A stretch of 64,000 nt of DNA. Origin: Cylindrospermum sp. NIES-4074. Its GTDB lineage: Bacteria > Cyanobacteriota > Cyanobacteriia > Cyanobacteriales > Nostocaceae. The notes beneath the pieces are model-generated. The model saw only the letters and a program-made list of their open reading frames with translations, did no database searches and was not told the DNA's origin. Made by a program: the position numbers and the translations under genes. Positions 55,053 to 62,722 of this stretch are shown piece after piece (position 1 is the stretch's first letter; each line of letters starts with the position of its first letter). Location of the stretch: NCBI GenBank assembly GCA_003994795.1, contig AP018269.1:1367346-1431345 (forward strand), given 5' to 3'.

Positions 55053-55093
55053 AAACCTCCTGAGAAAGTTGCCATTTTCCCAGGAGGTTTTTC
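55053..55093 (+). terminator. Terminator of the small helical gene
   Basis: aaacctcctg at 55053-55062 pairs with caggaggttt at 55081-55090, followed by ttcc; the loop is 18 bases. Confidence 0.7.
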
Positions 55094-55380
55094 CTGACAG
55101 AAATTTAAAAGGCTCTTCATTACTTATTATGCTAAATACGTCCATTAATCAGACTGAAACCCTTGCCGGATAAGAACAACAGTTGTTATTGTTAAGTGTT
55201 TTGGACTTGGTTATAAAATTTAGTCTACAAAAACCTGTAAGCCTTGATTTTAAAGGCAAGTTCTAGATTTTCATTAAAAATTCAGCATAACACCTACTGA
55301 AGAGCCATTTAAAATTGGTTAAGTTACTTATTCTTATATCTTGCACCATTCTCAATTAACCCTTAAATAAACTTAGCTAA

Positions 55381-55598
55381 GAGGATGTCTGAGAAGTATC
55401 AAAATTGATCGAGATCCCCCCTTACCCACGCCACATGCTTCTCCTTCGGAGACGCTGCGCGAACAAGTCGGCGGAGCCGCCCAACGCAGTGGCTCCCCTT
55501 AAAAAGGGGGGAATTTTCTTAAAGTCCCCCTTTTTAAGGGGGATTTAGGGGGATCTGCGGGTGCTTGATACATCATCAAAAACTTTTCAGACATCCTC
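55381..55598. mobile_element. IS5-like MITE, 218 bp
   Basis: GAGGATGTCTGA(G/A)AAGT at 55381 is inverted at the right end 55582-55598, with TAA at 55378-55380 and again at 55599-55601. GAG-starting ends and TNA duplications suggest an origin from the IS1031 branch of IS5. The interior has gatcccccctta and ccccctttttaaggggg palindromes with an inserted block (cggagacgctgcgcgaacaa). Confidence 0.78.
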
Positions 55599-55693
55599 TA
55601 AGGGTTTTAACCAGTTTTAACTGGTTTGTGCTTTAAGCCGGAACTTTAGTTCACGGCTTTTGGCAATTGGTGCAAGATATCAGTTATGGAAAC

Positions 55694-56308
55694 TTACCGG
55701 AATAAACTTACTATCAAGCTGATTATTAGTGGTAAAAAAGCAGCTATTAAAGCAATTATAATTAGCCCTAAAACAGAAGCACTAATTTGCTTTAGTGATG
55801 GAATCAAATAATTACTTCGCTGACTCCCATCTTCAGTCTTTGTCAGTAAAAGTAATCGCTTCTCCAAACTCACACATGGTATCCAAACATTTGCTTCAGA
55901 CGAAAATCCTGATTTACGGATGAATTGATAGCCTCTTGTTTGATAGAAATTTACTGCCGTCAGAGAGGATACTACATAAAGTATTTCATATTTCTTGTCT
56001 ACCGCCGTTTTCTCTATAGCTTCAAGCAGCCTTGTGCCTATACCTTGCCGCATAAAGTCTGGGTGAACAAACACACCACTAATTGTAGGTTCACCAAGTA
56101 GGAGAGATGCAAACCCTACTACTTTATCCTCATAATCTGCTACAAACCATATCTCGTCATACTTTACTCTTGCTGATGCTTGACTTCTAACTAAAGACTC
56201 AATCTGTATGGGATTATATTCTGCTGATGCAGTTCTCAGCGATTTAGCTTGCAGTTCTAATATCTCCTTTAACTCTTCAGATTTTGCTAGACGAATTTGT
56301 ATATCCAT
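55694..56308 (-). CDS. Membrane-anchored GNAT acetyltransferase
   Basis: A 204-residue protein: a GNAT domain (GVFVHPDFMRQGIGTRLLEA carries motif A, VNFYQTRGYQF the C-terminal part), then a C-terminal membrane helix at about 178-202 (ISASVLGLIIIALIAAFLPL). Such tail anchoring is unusual for GNATs and would place the enzyme at the membrane. Acceptor unknown. It is divergent from the DUF2382 gene. Confidence 0.85.
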   Translation of the reverse strand: MDIQIRLAKSEELKEILELQAKSLRTASAEYNPIQIESLVRSQASARVKYDEIWFVADYEDKVVGFASLLLGEPTISGVFVHPDFMRQGIGTRLLEAIEKTAVDKKYEILYVVSSLTAVNFYQTRGYQFIRKSGFSSEANVWIPCVSLEKRLLLLTKTEDGSQRSNYLIPSLKQISASVLGLIIIALIAAFLPLIISLIVSLFR

Positions 56309-56619
56309 AATTAACTGAAAAGTAGGAATAGGGATACAGCAAGTGTGTTATCTATACGCCAGCAAGATGTGAACTCAATTATGAAATCCTAGATATTCAT
56401 CATACCTGAGTATGATGAATTTTGGCAAACTCAATTTTGATATATAACTTGAGTTGTAGATAAATTTGCTTATGCCGATAGTTCCTATTTTCCAAGTTGC
56501 ACTTACTATGAGATAAAAACTATTTGTAATCTCACTTAAGTTCAGTCGTCAGCGAGAGGGCAATAAACAAGATAATTTTTATGCTGGTAGATATAAATAT
56601 TCTCAACAGCTTAGAAAAT
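56309..56619. other. Divergent promoter region, GNAT/DUF2382
   Basis: About 310 bases with the inverted repeat above. No gene. A minus-strand GNAT promoter and plus-strand DUF2382 promoter must be here; no consensus assigned with confidence. Confidence 0.35.
56395..56420. promoter_or_regulatory. Perfect 10-bp inverted repeat between divergent genes
   Basis: attcatcata (56395-56404) and tatgatgaat (56411-56420) are exact inverses separated by cctgag. It lies 87 bases upstream of the GNAT start and about 200 upstream of the DUF2382 gene. An operator is possible; no T-run for a terminator on either strand beyond tttt. Confidence 0.45.
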
Positions 56620-57462
56620 ATGCCACTTTACAAACTTGAAGAATTTGACCCCAACTATCGAGAAACCTTTGGCGGTGATGACGTTAAAGCCTTGGAAGTC
56701 TACACTCAAGAGGGAACAAGAGTTGGTTCTATCGCCGACGCTTTAGTTGACCAAGATGGTCGTTTCCGATATCTAGTCATTGACGCCGGCTTTGATTCAA
56801 TTGGGAAAAAAGTGTTATTACCAATCGGTCTAGCCCGCATTAATTATGGTGCTAAACGTGTCTATGTCGATGGACTGAGTAAACGGCAAGTAGAACAGTT
56901 ACCTGACTACAACGAACAAACAATCGTTGATGAAAATTATGAAGAACAGGTACGCGGTATCTATCGTTCTCCTACCAGCGATGTGGCATACGACCGCGAA
57001 ACCTACACTTACCAACAAGAACCAGCTTTATATAATTTGAATGAGCAATATCATCAAACTTTGCGACTGTATGAAGAACGATTAATTGCCAACAAGCACC
57101 GCACCAAAACTGGAGAAGTAGCAGTTGGTAAGCACATTGAAACAGAAACGGCAAGAGTGGCAATACCTGTTCAAAAAGAACGTGTTGTAATTGAACGAGT
57201 TCCTCCCACAGGCACAGGAACCGTTGTAGATCCCAGTGAAATTAAGTTCCAAGAAGGGGAAGTAGCACGCATAGAATTGTACGAAGAAACGCCAGATATT
57301 CATAAAGAAGCATTCGTACGCGAAGAAGTCCGAGTTAGGAAAGTAGTAGATCGGGACATGGTAGAAGCACAAGATACCATTCGTCGCGAAGAGTTAGATG
57401 TTAATACTGCGGGTGATGTTCATTTTAACGAAGCTACTGGAAGAACAAACGAAAATGTTTAG
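56620..57462 (+). CDS. PRC-barrel/DUF2382 protein, copy 1
   Basis: A 280-residue soluble protein. The N-terminal PRC-barrel is EFDPNYRETFGGDDVKALEV onwards (RFRYLVIDAGFDSIGKKVLL), followed by a DUF2382 region with repeated ERLIANKHRTKTGEVAVGKH and EEVRVRKVVDR. Such proteins are linked to stress, salt or drought responses in Nostoc and other bacteria. The start MPLYKLEEFD was chosen by comparison with the second copy; an ATG at 56581 is upstream. The stop codon TAG is made by the junction of a MITE inserted at its 3' end. Confidence 0.85.
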   Translation: MPLYKLEEFDPNYRETFGGDDVKALEVYTQEGTRVGSIADALVDQDGRFRYLVIDAGFDSIGKKVLLPIGLARINYGAKRVYVDGLSKRQVEQLPDYNEQTIVDENYEEQVRGIYRSPTSDVAYDRETYTYQQEPALYNLNEQYHQTLRLYEERLIANKHRTKTGEVAVGKHIETETARVAIPVQKERVVIERVPPTGTGTVVDPSEIKFQEGEVARIELYEETPDIHKEAFVREEVRVRKVVDRDMVEAQDTIRREELDVNTAGDVHFNEATGRTNENV

Positions 57463-57637
57463 TAAGCATTCAGCTATCAGTGGTCAGCAGTCAGCTAAAG
57501 CTAGGTTTTAGACTGAGCTTAAGGGTTTTGAGTTGAGGAGACTTACAACAAGAAAATCAATTAGTAATTCCTATCTCACAATGCTCATAAATTCTTGAAG
57601 ATGGCTGATAGCTTGAAGCGACAAGCTGAATACTTAC
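57462..57637. mobile_element. IS66-like MITE, 176 bp, copy 2
   Basis: GTAAGCATTCAGC at 57462-57474 is inverted at 57625-57637 with one mismatch. AATGTTTA flanks both sides (57454-57461 and 57638-57645), an 8-bp duplication. The insertion is in the original stop codon, TAA, of the DUF2382 gene: TSD bases TTTA plus the element's G now spell TTTAG, a stop TAG in the same frame. Confidence 0.9.
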
Positions 57638-57645
57638 AATGTTTA

Positions 57646-58087
57646 AGTAGCTGATGAAGGAACTTGTTGAGGAGATTTATCTTAAGCGATCGCACAGGCA
57701 GGGTAATTGTTAGCTCTGCCTGTTATTTTGCTACTATCGTCAATAATCTTAATATTATTTAAATAACATCAATAATGAAGAAGACAGCAATGCTTGCGGC
57801 AGGAGGTTTTTTTCAGCTATGGGATTCCAACCCCTCCTGAAAAAGAGCCACCAAATTTTCAATTTGGTGGGGTCTTAAACCCTTGTTCCCTTTGGTCACC
57901 TCCGTAAACAGAGGGCAGTTTTCCTCCTGCCTCCTGCCCTCTGCCTCCTGCCTTCTTTGATAAAAATATCTCTAACTTTCGATAGCCCATAATTGAGGTG
58001 TTTCCGCCGCCAGAAGGAGGTATTTAACCCCAGAAATATATAAATTATTTGTTAGGAGATAGAAGAAAATATCTGAGGTTAAATATA
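57646..58087. other. Intergenic between the DUF2382 copies
   Basis: Holds a perfect 10-bp hairpin at 57848-57870 (ccaccaaatt/aatttggtgg) and a short cctcctgc tandem repeat at about 57921-57955. A GGAGG-like patch lies at 58015-58020, but no convincing ribosome binding site is next to the ATG at 58088. Confidence 0.5.
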
Positions 58088-58981
58088 ATGGTGCTTTACA
58101 AACTAGAAGATTTCGATCCCAACTACCGAGATACTTTTGAAGGTAAAGACATTAAGGGTTTTGGAGTTTATACAGAAAGAACTGATGAAAAGATTGGGAA
58201 TGTCAGCGATGTTTTAGTTGATGATGAAGGTCATTTTCGCTATTTGGTCGTTGACTTAGGATTCTGGATTTTTGGCAAGAAAGTATTGTTACCCATCGGT
58301 CGGACTCGGATCGACTATAATAGCGATCGCATTTATGCCCTTGGCTTGACAAGACAGCAAGCAGAAGATTTACCAGAATTCAATGAACGCCTAGCCCTTG
58401 ATTATGACTACGAAGAACGGGTACGCGGGGTATATCGCCGCCCTGTAGAAGCTTCAGCACCTTTGGAAACACAAACACCTGTAGATACTTCAGCCGCAGT
58501 AGATACGACCTATAGACCAACTGCTACACCGACCTACAACCGTGACACTTACGCTTACGAACACGAGCCTTCTTTATACGGGCTAAATGAGCCAGATCAT
58601 CAAACTTTGAGATTGTATGAAGAACGCTTGATTGCTAATAAACGACGCCAGAAAACTGGAGAAGTAACGGTTGGTAAGCACGTAGAAACGGAGACCGCAA
58701 GGGTTGCAATACCCGTAGAAAGAGAACGGGTAGTGATTGAGCGTGTAACCCCAACAGATGCAGGTCAGACTGTTTCTCCTCGTGAAGCTGACTTCCGGGA
58801 AGGAGAAGTTACCCGTGTGGAAATCCACGAAGAAACTCCTGAGATTCGCAAAGAAGCATTTGTGCGCGAGGAAGTTAGAGTGACAAAAGTTGTAGATCAG
58901 GAAACAGTTGAAACTCAAGAAACCGTGCGTCGCGAAGAGTTAGATGTGAATGCTCCTGGTCAACGGGTTGAAGAACGCTAA
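58088..58981 (+). CDS. PRC-barrel/DUF2382 protein, copy 2
   Basis: A 297-residue paralogue of copy 1, starting MVLYKLEDFDPNYRDTFEGK. PRC-barrel (NVSDVLVDDEGHFRYLVVDL) and DUF2382 (LRLYEERLIANKRRQKTGEV, EEVRVTKVVDQETVETQETV) parts match in order, with an extra Thr/Pro/Ala-rich linker near residue 140-165. The duplication is old, as the two are clearly divergent. It is followed by a tagtcat tandem repeat. Role in stress tolerance is inferred. Confidence 0.85.
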   Translation: MVLYKLEDFDPNYRDTFEGKDIKGFGVYTERTDEKIGNVSDVLVDDEGHFRYLVVDLGFWIFGKKVLLPIGRTRIDYNSDRIYALGLTRQQAEDLPEFNERLALDYDYEERVRGVYRRPVEASAPLETQTPVDTSAAVDTTYRPTATPTYNRDTYAYEHEPSLYGLNEPDHQTLRLYEERLIANKRRQKTGEVTVGKHVETETARVAIPVERERVVIERVTPTDAGQTVSPREADFREGEVTRVEIHEETPEIRKEAFVREEVRVTKVVDQETVETQETVRREELDVNAPGQRVEER

Positions 58982-58983
58982 AT

Positions 58984-59022
58984 CAATTAGTCATTAGTCA
59001 TTAGTCATTGGTCATTAGTCAA
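58984..59022. repeat. Heptanucleotide repeat tagtcat
   Basis: Five or so imperfect units of ttagtca after the stop of DUF2382 copy 2. Confidence 0.75.
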
Positions 59023-59291
59023 GAGCTATTAGTCAAAAAACTTTTTAATATTATTGACTTTGAACAATGAGTTTTTGAATTATAGCAGTCGCCACAATTG
59101 TTAGGACATTTCCATTTCCCTGTTAAGAGTTCCCTTTCAATCAAAATACAATGTCCTAACCGATATGTCCGTTGCTATATGACTGTGATCTGTATTGATT
59201 TCCAGTAATTCAGTCAACACTTAATTTATCCTAGTACAGGTAAGGTTTTTAGATTAGCTTTGCCTGTACTTGTAATCAACCAAGATAATAA

Positions 59292-60164
59292 ATGCGTTTG
59301 CATTTAATTTTTTATATGAACAATCTAGCAGAAATGCACCAGAAAATCCGCATTAGTACCTTGCTAACAAACTTGCGGCACAAAGTGAGAAACTTTACCG
59401 TAATTGATAGGCAGGGTCAGCTAATAGGCAAGGTCAATAACTTAATTGTGGATGCTAATCGTCAGCTAAACTTAGTTATATCTAAACAGATAAATCAACA
59501 AGTTGTCGATAGACCTCGTTTATTCCGTTTGCGAAGCCAGAAAATCAGCAAAATCGACAACGAAAACAAATCTGTTTTTATAGATATTGAAAAATCACAA
59601 ATAGAGCATATGCCTGAATATTTAGGAACAACAACACCAGGCGATGACCAAGTATCAGCAAGGTTGACTGAGGAATCTAGTAAAACTGCTAATAGTGAGT
59701 TTGTGTCTGAAATTAGTGAAGAGAAGAAGATTCGTCTACTAGAAGAAAGACTAGTAGCTGATAGTAAAAAGCATAAATTGGGAGAGGTGATTGTTCGCAA
59801 AGAAATTGAAACCCGGATGGTACAAGTTCCCGTCCGCCGTGAAAAACTGATTGTGGAACAAGTTAGCCCAGAACACCAACAACTCGCAGAAATTGATTTA
59901 GGACAAGGGGAGATTTCTGGTGTTGAGTTAGTAGTAGGGGAAGGATGGGAAGTTGCAAGTTCTGATGGTGGTTTAACCGTGAGTGGTGAATTTAGCTCAC
60001 CTAAAATTGCTAGTTTGCTTTTAAATGCGATCGCCTTAGAACGGAATCATGGATGTGAGCGGGTGCGAGTGGCCATTACAGTTGAGGATGAATCGCGTCG
60101 GCAAAAATATCAGGAGTGGTTTGATCGCTGTTCTAAAGGTCAACAACCAAAACCAGAAAAATAA
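59292..60164 (+). CDS. PRC-barrel/DUF2382-type protein, copy 3, diverged
   Basis: A 290-residue protein with an N-terminal PRC-barrel-like part (KVRNFTVIDRQGQLIGKVNN, FLIVDANRQ-like region) and a DUF2382 part (KIRLLEERLVADSKKHKLGE, VIVRKEIETRMVQVPVRREK). The C-terminus (VRVAITVEDESRRQKYQEWF) differs from copies 1 and 2. The ATG at 59292 gives a longer hydrophobic N-terminus (MRLHLIFYMNNLAEMHQKIR) that could be a later start at 59316. Third member of a cluster of three. Confidence 0.82.
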   Translation: MRLHLIFYMNNLAEMHQKIRISTLLTNLRHKVRNFTVIDRQGQLIGKVNNLIVDANRQLNLVISKQINQQVVDRPRLFRLRSQKISKIDNENKSVFIDIEKSQIEHMPEYLGTTTPGDDQVSARLTEESSKTANSEFVSEISEEKKIRLLEERLVADSKKHKLGEVIVRKEIETRMVQVPVRREKLIVEQVSPEHQQLAEIDLGQGEISGVELVVGEGWEVASSDGGLTVSGEFSSPKIASLLLNAIALERNHGCERVRVAITVEDESRRQKYQEWFDRCSKGQQPKPEK

Positions 60165-60205
60165 GCTTTTTACAGGTAGGACAGATATCCTACCTATATT
60201 TTTGC

Positions 60206-61393
60206 TTAACTTGGTTTAACTTGAGGTGCATATCTTTTGCGAGAAGCGATCGCCAAAAACAAGACGCCAAAAGTCAGCCCTCCCGCTAAATATAAGGGAT
60301 AGCCGTAGGTTTGGGGGTTTGATTGACGAATCATCATACCCGCAATCACAGGCCCCACCCCATTGGCAATACTCAAATAAGATGCATTCAAACCCATTGC
60401 AGTTCCTTGGTCTTGTGGTTTCGCATTAAGTGAAATTAACGTGCTAATCATCGGTTGCACTAGAGAATTAAAAAGTGAAAATAAGATGCTAACTGCCACA
60501 AAGTAAACTATGTTGGGCAAAACTGGCATTAACATAAATGATAAACTGCGGAAAAATATTCCCAAAAATAATATATTAACTACATTAAGTCTGCGGCTCA
60601 GAATTCCCACTCCCCAAGTCTGCATCAGCACGCCTAATATGCCAAATACTAAAAATAAGAGTGTTAAAGACTTACTATCCTGCCCCAACACATTAATAAA
60701 ATAAGGTTGAAAGGCATAAGTAAAAATAGTAAAAGTTGTGCCAATAAAAAAGTTGATTATCAGCAGAATACCAATTCTGGGCATCACCAAACCTTTAACT
60801 AAATTTCCTAAACCTAAATCAAAGATATTCTGCGCCTTCTCTGCCCGATTTTGCAAAGTTTCTGGTAAAAAGAAGATAGTCATTAATAAACCTACAAGCG
60901 CGACTGCACCCGAAACTAAAAATGCAGTTCCCAACGAAATCTGCTGCGCTAACAAACTTGTCGCTGGCCCTAATACAAAGCCTAACCCCATTGCTGCTCC
61001 ATAATACCCAAATCCCTGAGCGCGATTTTTGGCATCAGTGATATCAGAAATAACCGCCTGAGCAACGGAAGCATTACCGCCTGTGATGCCATCTAAAAAT
61101 CGTGCCAGAAAGAGAACACTTGCTGTTGTCGCTGTTCCTGCTATCAAGTTGGCAATTACAGTCCCAGCTAAACTGATAATCAGTAAAGGCTTGCGTCCAA
61201 AGCGGTCTGAGAGTTTACCAATGATCGGAGTTGCGAAAAACTGAGCTATTGAGTAAATGGAAAATAACAAACTGGTTTGGAAATCGTTTAGTCCAAATTG
61301 TTTGCCATAAAGATAGATAATGGGAATTAAAATCGTAAAACTGAGGGAATTAATAAAGGCAATTAAAGCAGTAATCCAGAAATTTCGATTCAT
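60206..61393 (-). CDS. MFS transporter, TetA-like
   Basis: A 395-residue permease with 12 helices. Motif A is GKLSDRFGRKPLLIISLAG and the second half has NPQTYGYPLYLAGGLTFGVL. This DHA1-type group includes drug and sugar exporters; substrate unknown. It is convergent with DUF2382 copy 3. The gene after it is on the other strand. Confidence 0.88.
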   Translation of the reverse strand: MNRNFWITALIAFINSLSFTILIPIIYLYGKQFGLNDFQTSLLFSIYSIAQFFATPIIGKLSDRFGRKPLLIISLAGTVIANLIAGTATTASVLFLARFLDGITGGNASVAQAVISDITDAKNRAQGFGYYGAAMGLGFVLGPATSLLAQQISLGTAFLVSGAVALVGLLMTIFFLPETLQNRAEKAQNIFDLGLGNLVKGLVMPRIGILLIINFFIGTTFTIFTYAFQPYFINVLGQDSKSLTLLFLVFGILGVLMQTWGVGILSRRLNVVNILFLGIFFRSLSFMLMPVLPNIVYFVAVSILFSLFNSLVQPMISTLISLNAKPQDQGTAMGLNASYLSIANGVGPVIAGMMIRQSNPQTYGYPLYLAGGLTFGVLFLAIASRKRYAPQVKPS

Positions 61394-61502
61394 CAGCTAT
61401 GTATAACCCTCAAGTTGTTACTTCATGACTGCACTGGAACTGAAAACAGTGATTTCTCAACTTTAGTTATCCTACCATTTGCTGTTCTTTTGGCTACTCC
61501 CC

Positions 61503-62417
61503 ATGAAATTTCGACTGAAGAAACCTGCAAAGAAGCAACAACAGCGTCACATCCCACGAGTTCAGATTAAAGTCCGCAATGGACAATTAGAGATTATGGG
61601 GATGGGTGCATGGTATTCCTATTGGCGTGATCCTTACCATCTGCTGCTGACTATTCCGTGGACTGGCTTTTTGAGCCTAATTTGTATTTTTTATGTAACT
61701 ATTAATACTATTTTTGCCTTGGCTTACTGGGCAGGAGGCGATTGTATTGCCAATGCTAGACCAGGTTCTTTTTCAGATGTCTTTTTCTTTAGTGTGCAAA
61801 CCCTAGCATCCATCGGCTACGGGGCGATGTATCCGAAAACAACTTACGCCAATATCATTGTGACGATTGAAGCATTGATTGGCGTGATGGGAATTGCTGT
61901 GATGACTGGGCTGGCCTTTGCTCGTTTTTCCCGACCAACTGCCCGTGTAATTTTTAGCCGTGTGGCCTTGATTACAGTTTATGAGGGTTTACCCACGCTG
62001 ACATTCCGCACTGCTAACCAACGCCGGAATATGATTTTGGAGGCACAAATGCGGGTGTATTTGATGCGTGATGAAATAACCGCAGAAGGGCAATTTATGC
62101 GGCGAATTTACGATCTTAAACTTCTGAGGAACCAGACGCCTAGCTTTACCTTAAGCTGGTCAGTGATGCATGTGATAGATGAGTCTAGTCCGCTCTACGG
62201 GATGACGCCAGAGTCACTCATCCAGACAAATACTATGCTCATAGCTTCGGTTAGTGGTATTGATGAGACAGTTGCCCAGGTTGTCCATGCCCGTCATAGC
62301 TATGGTACTGATGATATTTTATGGAACAACCAGTTCGTCGATATTATCCACCAAACACCGGATGGACATCGCTATATTGACTACCAACACTTTCACGATG
62401 TTTTGCCTCTAGATTAG
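61503..62417 (+). CDS. KirBac-type inward rectifier potassium channel
   Basis: A 304-residue channel. An amphipathic slide helix (YSYWRDPYHLLLTIPWTG) precedes two membrane helices with the selectivity filter TLASIGYG at 100-107, followed by the cytoplasmic Kir domain (FARFSRPTARVIFSRVALIT, YEGLPTLTFRTANQRRNMIL, LYGMTPESLIQTNTMLIASV). This is one of the bacterial Kir homologues, such as KirBac, used to study mammalian Kir channels. The longest frame starts with TTG at 61479; the ATG at 61503 (MKFRLKKPAKKQQ) is chosen. Confidence 0.9.
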   Translation: MKFRLKKPAKKQQQRHIPRVQIKVRNGQLEIMGMGAWYSYWRDPYHLLLTIPWTGFLSLICIFYVTINTIFALAYWAGGDCIANARPGSFSDVFFFSVQTLASIGYGAMYPKTTYANIIVTIEALIGVMGIAVMTGLAFARFSRPTARVIFSRVALITVYEGLPTLTFRTANQRRNMILEAQMRVYLMRDEITAEGQFMRRIYDLKLLRNQTPSFTLSWSVMHVIDESSPLYGMTPESLIQTNTMLIASVSGIDETVAQVVHARHSYGTDDILWNNQFVDIIHQTPDGHRYIDYQHFHDVLPLD

Positions 62418-62602
62418 TCAGTTGTCAGAGGTGGTTGTATCGGTTTAACGACAACTCGACCATTTTCGACCACAGTGCAATTTTTCACCGCACTTTGGCT
62501 GTGGTTGACTGGGGCATCTTGGCACTGGTTTTGTTGGGAGATGTTTTGCTCTTGTTGTTGGCTAAGGATAACTACACAACAAGGGCCGTTTGCGAAGGTC
62601 AT
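62414..62602 (-). CDS. Uncertain small protein convergent with the channel
   Basis: A 62-codon frame, MTFANGPCCVVILSQQQEQN, ending in a region with VENGRVVVKPIQPPLTTD. The open frame continues upstream 22 codons (reading GDRKTFPRAIIKIERKVF) before a stop, without a usual start codon. A Cys pair and Gln-rich centre are seen. Overlaps the channel's stop by four bases. Real gene doubtful. Confidence 0.3.
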   Translation of the reverse strand: MTFANGPCCVVILSQQQEQNISQQNQCQDAPVNHSQSAVKNCTVVENGRVVVKPIQPPLTTD

Positions 62603-62722
62603 ATGAAATACTTTGCGCTCTATCTTAATTATCGCTCTAGGGAAGGTTTTGCGATCGCCAAGATAACGTTACCTTTGATTTAGCGTTCGCATCAGACATC
62701 GCCCCAATTTTGCCTAATTGTC

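Larger units (their letters stand above)
55043..55693. other. Intergenic region downstream of the small helical gene
   Basis: Contains the terminator and the MITE described separately. The rest is A+T-rich without a gene. A minus-strand frame of 60 codons here is not supported. Confidence 0.4.

Noticed and set aside
62435-62683. Plus-strand 82-codon frame downstream of the channel
   Set aside because: Hydrophobic translation with no similarity; it is antisense to a slightly better minus-strand frame.
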